NCBI RefSeq assembly: GCF_014204935.1 | Contig: NZ_JACHMJ010000001.1 | Span: 434,001-498,000, forward strand | Origin: Conyzicola lurida | GTDB lineage: Bacteria > Actinomycetota > Actinomycetes > Actinomycetales > Microbacteriaceae | Length of the DNA stretch: 64,000 bases | Direction: 5' to 3' | Shown here: one piece after another, positions 25,759 to 33,010 of the stretch | Position numbering within the stretch: position 1 is the stretch's first letter | How the letters are laid out: every line of letters begins with the position of its first letter | Notes under the pieces: generated by a model | What the model saw: only the letters and a program-made list of their open reading frames with translations | Told to the model about the DNA's origin: nothing | Databases searched by the model: none | Program-made: the position numbers and the translations under genes

Positions 25759-28700
25759 GTGACCACCCCGAACGCCCAGGGCATGCTCGCCGGGTCCGCC
25801 CGAACCACCCCCGAGCGCACGCTCATCGACGTGTTCCGCGCGTCGGTCGTCGACTTTCCCGACGCCGTGGCGCTCGAAGACGCGCAGGGCGGCATCAGCT
25901 ACCGCCGGCTGGAGAAGCTCGTGGCGGCGCAGGCGGCCGAGCTCGGGCGGGCGGGCGTACGACGCGGCGACCGCGTCGGGATCCGCATCGCGTCGGGGAC
26001 CCGCGAGCTCTACGTGTCGATCCTCGCCGTGATGGCCGCGGGCGCCGCCTACGTTCCCGTCGACGCCGACGACCCGGAGGAGCGCGCGCAGCTCGTGTTC
26101 GGCGAGGCCCGCGTGGCCGGCGTCGTCGGCGCAGGGGGAGTGTTCGAGCCGTCGGTCGCTGAGCCTGTCGACGCGGCGCCAGAAGCACCGGCGCCCGACG
26201 ACCTGAACCCGCTGTTCCTCGAGCCGACGGTCGCTGAGCCTGTCGAAGCGACGGTCGTGGGGGACGAGACCGGGGACGAGCCCTTCGACAGGCTCAGGGA
26301 CCCCGAGTCTGCGACCCCGACCCCCGACGACGACGCCTGGATCATCTTCACCTCGGGTTCGACGGGCGTGCCGAAGGGCGTCGCCGTCAGCCACCGCTCG
26401 GCGGCCGCGTTCGTCGACGCCGAGGCGCGGCTCTTTCTGCAGAAGACCCCGATCGCGCCGGGCGACCGCGTGCTCGCGGGCCTGTCGGTCGCGTTCGACG
26501 CCTCCTGCGAGGAGATGTGGCTGGCCTGGCGAAACGGCGGCTGCCTCGTGCCCGCACCGCGCTCGCTCGTGCGCTCGGGCGTCGACCTCGGCCCGTGGCT
26601 GATCGCCCACGGCATCACGGTCGTATCGACCGTGCCGACGCTCGCCGCGCTCTGGCCGGAAGAGTCGCTCGAGCAGGTGCGCCTCCTCATCTTCGGCGGC
26701 GAAGCCTGCCCGCCCGAACTCGTCGCCCGTCTCGCCGCCCCCGGCCGCGAACTCTGGAACACCTACGGCCCGACCGAGGCGACCGTCGTCGCGTGCGGCG
26801 CCCTGCTCGGCGGCCCCGGCCCCGTGCGCATCGGCCTGCCGCTCGACGGCTGGGACCTCGCCGTCGTCGACGCCGCGGGCGACCGCGTGGCCGAGGGCGA
26901 GACCGGCGAGCTGATCATCGGCGGCGTCGGCCTCGCGCGCTACCTCGACCCGGCGAAGGACGCGGAGAAGTACGCCCCGTTCGAGTCGCTCGGCTGGCAG
27001 CGCGCCTACCGCAGCGGCGACCTCGTGCGGTTCGACGCGGAGGGTCTCGTCTTCGTCGGACGTGCCGACGACCAGGTCAAGCTCGGCGGGCGCCGCATCG
27101 AGCTCGGCGAAATCGATGCCGCGTTACAGGCGCTCGAGGGAGTTGCCGGAGCGGCATCCGTCGTTCAGACCACGCCCGCGGGCAACCACGTGCTCGTCGG
27201 CTACCTCGCCCTCGTCGACGGTGTCGACTTCGACCGGAACGCTGCCAACGAACGCCTCCGCGAGGAACTGCCGGCGGCCCTCGTGCCGCTGCTCGCCGTG
27301 GTCGACTCGCTGCCCACCCGCACGTCGGGCAAGGTCGACCGGGCGGCACTGCCGTGGCCGTTGCCGGCATCGGATGTCGCGGCCGACCTCTCGCCGACGA
27401 CCCAGTGGCTCGCGGGAATCTGGTCGAGCATCCTCGGGGCGAGCGTCGGTGACGCCGACGACGACTTCTTCGCGCTCGGCGGGGGATCGCTCTCGGCCGC
27501 CCAGCTGGTCTCGGCGATCCGCGAGCGCTACCCGCGCACCCTCGTCTCCGACATCTACGACTACCCGCGCATCGGCTCGCTCGCGGACGAGCTCGACGGC
27601 CGCGAACCCCCGGTCGAGACCGTGGCGCGCGACGTGCGGCCCACACCGCTGCGCAGCCAGGTCGCGATGACGCTGCTCGGTATCCCGCTGCAGGTGCTCG
27701 CCGGCATGCGCTGGCTGGTCTACCTCGGGGTGGCGAGCAACCTGCTGCCCTTCCTGCCCGACGTGTCGTGGTGGTGGATCGCCGCGGGATTCGTGCTCTT
27801 CGTCACGCCTCCGGGCAAGATGCTCGTCTCGGTCATCGCCGCCCGCCTGTTGCTCGCCGGTGTGAAGCCGGGCAACTACCCGCGCGGCGGTTCGGTGCAC
27901 ATCCGGCTCTGGCTGGCCGAACAGGTCGCGCTGCTCGTCGGCGCCGCCTCGCTCGCCGGTGCCCCGTGGATCAGCTACTACGCCCGCGCGCTCGGCGCGA
28001 AGATCGGCCCCGGCGTCGACCTGCACGCCCTGCCGCCGGTCACCGGGATGCTCACCATCAGCGAGCGCGCCGCCGTGGAGCCCGAGGTCGACCTCGCCGG
28101 GTACTGGATCGACGGCGACGTGCTGCGCCTCGGTGCCGTGCACATCGGCGCGGGCGCGCGCATCGGCTCGCGCAGCACCCTGCTCGGCGGCGCCAGCGTC
28201 GGCCGCGGGGCGATCGTCGAGTCGGGATCCGCCGTCTCGGGCCGCGTCCCCGCCGGCGAACGCTGGGCCGGCTCGCCCGCCGCCCGTGTCGGCGCCGCCC
28301 GTCCTACCTGGCCGATCGAACGCCCGCCGCGCGCCACCCGTTGGCTCGTCGCCTACTCCGTCGGATCGCTCGTGATGTCGGCGATCCCCGCCGCGGCGGT
28401 CGTGCTCGGCGCGCTCGTGGTCGGCGCCGCCGTCGCGGGAGCGCCCGATCTCGGGTCCGCGCTGCTGCCCGCCGCGGCATCCGTGCCCCTCGCCGTGATC
28501 GTGGCCGGTCTCGCCTACGCGGCCCTGGTCGTGGCATCCGTGCGCCTGCTCTCTATCGGTCTGCGCGAGGGCCACTACCCGGTGCGCAGCCGGGTGGGCT
28601 GGCAGGTCTGGGCGACCGAGCGTATCCTCGACGCGGCCCGCACGCTGCTGTTCCCGCTGTACGCGAGCCTCATCACGCCGGTCTGGCTGAGGATGCTCGG

Positions 28701-29736
28701 GGCCAAGGTGGGCAAGAACGTCGAGATCTCGACGGTGCTTCTGGTGCCCTCGCTCACCACGATCGCGCAGGGCGCGTTCCTCGCCGACGACACGATGGTC
28801 GCCACCTACGAGCTCGGCGGCGGCTGGGTGCGCATCGGCCGGGCCAAGGTCGGGCGGCGGGCGTTCCTCGGCAACAGCGGAATCACCGGCCCCGGCCGCA
28901 CCGTGCCGCGCAACGGTCTGGTCGCCGTGCTCTCGGCCACGCCGAACAAGGCGAAGCGCGGCTCGTCGTGGCTCGGCAACCCGCCGGTGCGGCTGCGGCG
29001 CACGGTGACCGACTTCGAAGAGGGCCGCACGTTCCTGCCCGCCACCCGCCTGCGGTTCGCGCGCGCCGGCTGGGAGATCCTCCGCATCGTGCCGGTGATC
29101 GTCACGGCGTGGATCGCGCTCGGCGTTCTCGTGTCGCTCGCCGCGCTGTCGCTCGCGCTGAGCCCGCTCTGGGCCGTCGCGCTGTCCGGCGTCGTGCTGC
29201 TCGCCGCCGGAGCGGTCGCCGCCGGCGTCACCACCGCCGCCAAGTGGGTACTCGTCGGGCGCATCGACGGCTCCGAACACCCGCTCTGGTCGTCGTTCAT
29301 CTGGCGCAACGAGGTGGCAGACACCTTCGTCGAGATGGTCGCCCGCCCGTGGTTCGCCTCCAACGCCGCGGGCACCCCGGCGCTCGCGGTCTGGCTCCGC
29401 ACGCTGGGCGCCTCGGTCGGCAGGGGCGTCTGGTGCGAGAGCTATTGGCTGCCCGAGGCCGATCTCGTGACCCTCGGCGACGGCGCCACGATCAACCGCG
29501 GCTGCGTCGTGCAGACACACCTGTTCCACGACCGGGTGATGCAGCTCGACACCGTCGCGCTCGCCGCGGGCGCGACTCTCGGCCCGAACAGCGTGATCCT
29601 GCCCGCGGCATCCATCGACCAGGCGGCCACGGTCGGCCCCGGCTCGCTCGTAATGCGCGGCGAGCGGGTGCCCACTAGCACGATCTGGTCCGGAAACCCG
29701 ATCGCTCCGTGGAAATCCCCACCGTGGAATACTTGA
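25759..29736 (+). CDS. Pls/PosA-family non-ribosomal peptide synthetase (poly-amino-acid synthetase-like)
   Basis: A 1325-residue single-module NRPS with the architecture of epsilon-poly-lysine synthetase. The adenylation domain (about 1-550) has the core motifs IIFTSGSTGVPKGVA (195-209), FDAS (246-249), NTYGPTE, YRSGDL, GRADDQVKLGGRRIE and TSGKVDR (catalytic Lys525). The carrier domain has DDFFALGGGSLS with the pantetheine Ser577. It ends not with a condensation or thioesterase domain but with three left-handed-helix (hexapeptide-like) domains at about 743-840, 979-1065 and 1215-1318, each flanked by pairs of transmembrane helices (about 635-685, 860-930, 1110-1165). In the family this membrane part joins activated monomers into a homopolymer. 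The specificity code reads DAESIGTVVK, close to the lysine code DAESIGSVCK. The GTG at 25759 follows GAGGAG. The A-domain linker (128-190) holds repeat-derived sequence. The M1 peptidase follows within 10 bases. Confidence 0.9.
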   Translation: MTTPNAQGMLAGSARTTPERTLIDVFRASVVDFPDAVALEDAQGGISYRRLEKLVAAQAAELGRAGVRRGDRVGIRIASGTRELYVSILAVMAAGAAYVPVDADDPEERAQLVFGEARVAGVVGAGGVFEPSVAEPVDAAPEAPAPDDLNPLFLEPTVAEPVEATVVGDETGDEPFDRLRDPESATPTPDDDAWIIFTSGSTGVPKGVAVSHRSAAAFVDAEARLFLQKTPIAPGDRVLAGLSVAFDASCEEMWLAWRNGGCLVPAPRSLVRSGVDLGPWLIAHGITVVSTVPTLAALWPEESLEQVRLLIFGGEACPPELVARLAAPGRELWNTYGPTEATVVACGALLGGPGPVRIGLPLDGWDLAVVDAAGDRVAEGETGELIIGGVGLARYLDPAKDAEKYAPFESLGWQRAYRSGDLVRFDAEGLVFVGRADDQVKLGGRRIELGEIDAALQALEGVAGAASVVQTTPAGNHVLVGYLALVDGVDFDRNAANERLREELPAALVPLLAVVDSLPTRTSGKVDRAALPWPLPASDVAADLSPTTQWLAGIWSSILGASVGDADDDFFALGGGSLSAAQLVSAIRERYPRTLVSDIYDYPRIGSLADELDGREPPVETVARDVRPTPLRSQVAMTLLGIPLQVLAGMRWLVYLGVASNLLPFLPDVSWWWIAAGFVLFVTPPGKMLVSVIAARLLLAGVKPGNYPRGGSVHIRLWLAEQVALLVGAASLAGAPWISYYARALGAKIGPGVDLHALPPVTGMLTISERAAVEPEVDLAGYWIDGDVLRLGAVHIGAGARIGSRSTLLGGASVGRGAIVESGSAVSGRVPAGERWAGSPAARVGAARPTWPIERPPRATRWLVAYSVGSLVMSAIPAAAVVLGALVVGAAVAGAPDLGSALLPAAASVPLAVIVAGLAYAALVVASVRLLSIGLREGHYPVRSRVGWQVWATERILDAARTLLFPLYASLITPVWLRMLGAKVGKNVEISTVLLVPSLTTIAQGAFLADDTMVATYELGGGWVRIGRAKVGRRAFLGNSGITGPGRTVPRNGLVAVLSATPNKAKRGSSWLGNPPVRLRRTVTDFEEGRTFLPATRLRFARAGWEILRIVPVIVTAWIALGVLVSLAALSLALSPLWAVALSGVVLLAAGAVAAGVTTAAKWVLVGRIDGSEHPLWSSFIWRNEVADTFVEMVARPWFASNAAGTPALAVWLRTLGASVGRGVWCESYWLPEADLVTLGDGATINRGCVVQTHLFHDRVMQLDTVALAAGATLGPNSVILPAASIDQAATVGPGSLVMRGERVPTSTIWSGNPIAPWKSPPWNT
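26148..26305. repeat. Dispersed repeat sequence incorporated in frame in the NRPS adenylation domain
   Basis: Three partial copies of the genomic inverted repeat lie within coding sequence: around 26151-26175, 26222-26250 and 26279-26305. The second and third are opposed, and TGAGCCTGTCGAAG (26234-26247) pairs perfectly with CTTCGACAGGCTCA (26283-26296). They encode SVAEPVDA, TVAEPVEA and EPFDRLRD, a non-conserved insert of about 60 residues just before the ATP-binding FTSGSTG loop. Confidence 0.8.
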
Positions 29737-29744
29737 GCGCACAC

Positions 29745-31079
29745 ATGCCTCATAACCCGCAGCCGTCCCATGGTTCCGCCTCGGCGGGCGATCCCTACCT
29801 TCCGACGAGCGGCAACGGCGGCTACACGGTCGCGCACTACGACCTCGAGCTGACCTACCGGGTCGAAACCAACCAGCTGCGCGCCGTCGCCACCATCAGC
29901 GCGATCGCCACGATGGACCTGGAGAAATTCAGCCTCGACCTCGCCGGGCTCAGCGTCGAGAAGCTCACCGTCGACGGTGACCGCCCGCGCAAGTCGAACC
30001 AGGCCGCGCGCAAGATCAACGTCACCCCGGTCGCGCTCATCCCGGCCGGCGACCCGTTCGAGATCGTCGTCCGCTACGGCGGATCCCCGCACCCCGTGCG
30101 CAGCCCGTGGGGCGACGTCGGCTGGGAGGAACTCGCCGACGGCGTCATCGTCGCGAGCCAGCCCTCCGGTGCGGCATCCTGGTTCCCCTGCAACGACCAC
30201 CCGAGCAGCAAGGCCACGTACCGCATCTCGGTGAGCTGCGAGGCGCCGTACACGGTCGTCGCCAACGGCACGCTGAGCGGCAAGAGCACGCGCTCGGGCC
30301 GCACCACCTGGGTGTACGACATGAAGCAGCCGATGGCCACGTACCTCGCGACCGTGCAGATCGGGCGCTACACGAAGCGCGACCTGCACCAGGGCGTGCT
30401 GGCGCGCCAGCTCTACTACCCGCCGGAGATCGCCGGCAACGTCTCCACCGACTTCGGCCGCCTCGACGACATGATCGCGGTCTTCGTCGAGAAGTTCGGC
30501 CCGTACCCGTTCGACTCGTACAGCGTCGTCGTCACGCCCGACGAGCTCGAGATCCCGCTCGAGGCCCAGGGCCTCGGCATCTTCGGCCGCAACCACGTCG
30601 ACGGCGCGCACGGCAGCGACCGGCTCATCGCCCACGAGCTCGCGCACCAGTGGTTCGGCAACAGCCTCACGGTCGAGAGCTGGCGCGACATCTGGCTGCA
30701 CGAGGGCTTCGCCTGCTACGCCGAGTGGATCTGGTCCGAGGGCAGCGGCGGCCAGTCGGCGCACGACAACGCCGTCGCCTACCGCGCCCGGGTGAAGGCC
30801 GCGCCCAAGGACTCGCTCATCGTCGGCGACCCCGGCGCGAAGGACATGTTCGACGACCGGGTCTACAAGCGCGGGGCCCTCGCCCTGCACGCGATCCGCC
30901 TCTCCGTCGGCGACACGGCGTTCTTCGCCGCGCTCCGGGCGTGGGCGCGTGTCTACCGCCACGGCAGCGTCACGACCGCCGACTTCGTGGAGTTCTTCTC
31001 CAACCACACCGGCAGCGAAGAGATCGACGGGATCGTCGACCGCTGGATCTACAAGGCCGCGGTCCCCGACCTCAGCTGA
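29745..31079 (+). CDS. M1-family zinc metallopeptidase
   Basis: A 444-residue gluzincin peptidase. The zinc site HELAHQ (about residues 297-302) is followed 18 residues later by the third ligand in LHEGFACY. The N-terminal beta domain (about 15-200) includes AASWFPCNDHPSSKATY, typical of M1. The substrate loop reads EAQGLGIFG in place of the GAMEN of classical aminopeptidases. No signal peptide is seen, so it acts in the cytoplasm or leaves by another route. It starts 8 bases after the NRPS stop; GTG codons at 29709 and 29724 are alternative starts overlapping the NRPS. A location directly behind a Pls-like synthetase suggests cleavage of the polymer, as inferred for peptidases next to other poly-amino-acid synthetases. 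The 3' end overlaps the convergent PPTase gene by 31 bases. Confidence 0.9.
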   Translation: MPHNPQPSHGSASAGDPYLPTSGNGGYTVAHYDLELTYRVETNQLRAVATISAIATMDLEKFSLDLAGLSVEKLTVDGDRPRKSNQAARKINVTPVALIPAGDPFEIVVRYGGSPHPVRSPWGDVGWEELADGVIVASQPSGAASWFPCNDHPSSKATYRISVSCEAPYTVVANGTLSGKSTRSGRTTWVYDMKQPMATYLATVQIGRYTKRDLHQGVLARQLYYPPEIAGNVSTDFGRLDDMIAVFVEKFGPYPFDSYSVVVTPDELEIPLEAQGLGIFGRNHVDGAHGSDRLIAHELAHQWFGNSLTVESWRDIWLHEGFACYAEWIWSEGSGGQSAHDNAVAYRARVKAAPKDSLIVGDPGAKDMFDDRVYKRGALALHAIRLSVGDTAFFAALRAWARVYRHGSVTTADFVEFFSNHTGSEEIDGIVDRWIYKAAVPDLS

Positions 31080-31588
31080 GCGACGACCCCGACGAGATCC
31101 GGGCCGGCGTCGAACAGACGAATGGATGCCGCGGCCGACGCCAGCGCGCCCTCGGCGTCGACCGTGACCTCGACCTCCCGCGGATCCCGTCGTAACCCGC
31201 GCCCCTCGGCTTTCAGCAGCGCCTCTTTAGCCGCCCAGAGCCTCGCGCGGTCCTCGGCGCCACGCAGCCCGGCCCGCTCGCGCGCGGTGAAGGCCACGTC
31301 GTCGAAGCCCGCGCTCGCGACCCGCTCCACCGACTCGATGTCGACGCCGACGGGTGCGGTCAGCGATCCCGCGACCGCCACCCGTCCGCCGGCGCGGCTG
31401 AGGCTGAGGAACACCCGGCCGGGGGCAGTCGCTTCCGGCTGCCCGTGGTCGGTGCCGCCGCAGTGCGCGCAACGGTGCTCGACCGTGACGTCGCCCGGGT
31501 CCACCCCGAGCAGGCGCGCCGCCACCTCCGCGAGCAGACCGCGGTCGTCGTGGCCGCTGTCCCGCAGCAGGACCGTCGCGTCATCCAT
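31049..31588 (-). CDS. 4'-phosphopantetheinyl transferase (Sfp/HetI-like)
   Basis: A 179-residue enzyme that moves phosphopantetheine from CoA to a carrier-domain serine. The signature motifs are present: VGVDIES (about 80-86, Mg2+-binding Asp) and LWAAKEALLKAEG (about 116-128, with the WxxKEAxxK pattern). It lies tail-to-tail with the NRPS-M1 pair and is the obvious candidate to activate Ser577 of that synthetase. The Cys/His-containing stretch HRCAHCGGTDHG before the first motif is common in this enzyme group. The convergent overlap with the peptidase gene may couple their expression through antisense pairing. Confidence 0.9.
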   Translation of the reverse strand: MDDATVLLRDSGHDDRGLLAEVAARLLGVDPGDVTVEHRCAHCGGTDHGQPEATAPGRVFLSLSRAGGRVAVAGSLTAPVGVDIESVERVASAGFDDVAFTARERAGLRGAEDRARLWAAKEALLKAEGRGLRRDPREVEVTVDAEGALASAAASIRLFDAGPDLVGVVAQLRSGTAAL

Positions 31589-31593
31589 GCCGG

Positions 31594-32928
31594 CTAGCGG
31601 TGCATCGCGTCGTACTGCGCGAGCGCGTCGCCGTCGCGCGCGTGGGTGACCGCGCGGCGGGCGGCGTCGAGCGCCTCCACGGGGTCGGCCTCCGCCTCGG
31701 CGAGCATCAGCTGGCGCTCCGCCTCCGACAGCCGGGTGCGCGCCTCGGCGCCGACGCGCCGTCCGCCGCCGTCGATCCGCTGGCGCAGCGACGAGATCTG
31801 GCTGTTCGCCGACACGAGCGTGCCGACGAGCGCGGCGCGCGCGTGCTCGAGCCGCTGCGACTGGTTGCGGGCGCTCGCGAGCGCGGTGTCGAGGGTGGCC
31901 ACCGCGGAGGAGAGCTCGTCGAGCCCGGCGACCGGGTTGCGCTGCCCCGTGCCGACGACCGACGACCGCGCCGCCTCTACGTCGGCGATCGCGGCGATGA
32001 TCGCGGCCCCCGTGTCGGCGTCGGGCGCGGCCTCGCGCTGCACGCGCGCCTCGGCGAGGTCGGCCTGCGCCGAGACGACGAGGGCGTCGAGGGCGGATGC
32101 CGCGGCGTCGAGTTCGGCGGCGCGGGACTCCACCCCGTCGATCACGGTGATGGCGCGGCGCAGTGCGTTCTCGCTGTCTTCGAGCAGGCCCGCTACCGTG
32201 TTCACCCCCGAGGGCGAGATGCGGGTGGTGGCATCGTCGATGCTCTCCTGGGCGTCATCCAGAGCACTGGTCGCGGTATCGACCGCGGTGCTCTGCGACG
32301 CGACGAGCTCGGGCGCGTAGTCCCGGCCGAGCCTCTCGACCGTCGACGCGGCGGGCGCGAGGCGGCTGCGCGCGGCGATGATGCGGGCCTCGAGGGCGGC
32401 GATCAGGGCGGGGGAGTCCGCCTCGGTGCCGCGCAGACTGGTGAAATCGCGGTCCTGGCCGGAGACCGCGGCGATCGCGGCCTCGCACAGGGCGGTGATC
32501 TGCAGCGTCCACTCGCGCTTCTTCTGGGCCGACTCCGGCACCGAGTCGTCAAGCGCCTGCTGCAGCCGGAACGCCTCGGCGAGCTTCGCCCGGGCCGTCG
32601 CCATCGTCTCGGCGAACGGAGCCGTACGGGTGTCGCCGAACTGGGCCTGCGCGAAGCCGAGCTCGTTCTCGCCGGCCTTCACCGCCTCGTCGGCACGCAC
32701 CAGCAGGATGTTCGCCCGGGTGCGCAGGGCGGGCAATCCGCTCGCGCTGGAGGGGAGCGCTCCTGAGCGTCGGCGGAAGAGCAGCACGATGCCGCCGGCG
32801 AGCAGCAGGGTAACGATCACGGCGACGGTCACCACCGCGACCACGGCACCCCGGGCCACGTCGTCGCCGGAGATCGAGGCCGAGATCAGCGTGTGGGGGA
32901 GGGCAGCGTGAGCATTCGGGAGGGACAC
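31594..32928 (-). CDS. Membrane-anchored coiled-coil protein, like the C-terminal part of actinobacterial TPM proteins
   Basis: A 444-residue protein with one transmembrane helix near the N-terminus (VVAVVTVAVIVTLLLAGGIV, about 29-48), then RRR and a long helical cytoplasmic part rich in Ala, Glu and Arg. The sequence ALRTRANILLVRADEAVKAGENELGFAQAQFG and later coiled coils match what follows the membrane segment in actinobacterial TPM-domain (phosphatase-like) proteins. The TPM domain itself is absent: only about 28 residues precede the helix. The start is a GTG. Five bases separate it from the PPTase start on the same strand, so the two could be co-transcribed. Function unknown. Confidence 0.7.
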   Translation of the reverse strand: MSLPNAHAALPHTLISASISGDDVARGAVVAVVTVAVIVTLLLAGGIVLLFRRRSGALPSSASGLPALRTRANILLVRADEAVKAGENELGFAQAQFGDTRTAPFAETMATARAKLAEAFRLQQALDDSVPESAQKKREWTLQITALCEAAIAAVSGQDRDFTSLRGTEADSPALIAALEARIIAARSRLAPAASTVERLGRDYAPELVASQSTAVDTATSALDDAQESIDDATTRISPSGVNTVAGLLEDSENALRRAITVIDGVESRAAELDAAASALDALVVSAQADLAEARVQREAAPDADTGAAIIAAIADVEAARSSVVGTGQRNPVAGLDELSSAVATLDTALASARNQSQRLEHARAALVGTLVSANSQISSLRQRIDGGGRRVGAEARTRLSEAERQLMLAEAEADPVEALDAARRAVTHARDGDALAQYDAMHR

Positions 32929-33010
32929 GCGAGCATTTTACGGCCGACAGACTGGAAGAAACCGGCGTATCCTCCCCACTTTTTGCGGTAACCGCGCTTA
33001 AGGTTGCCCT

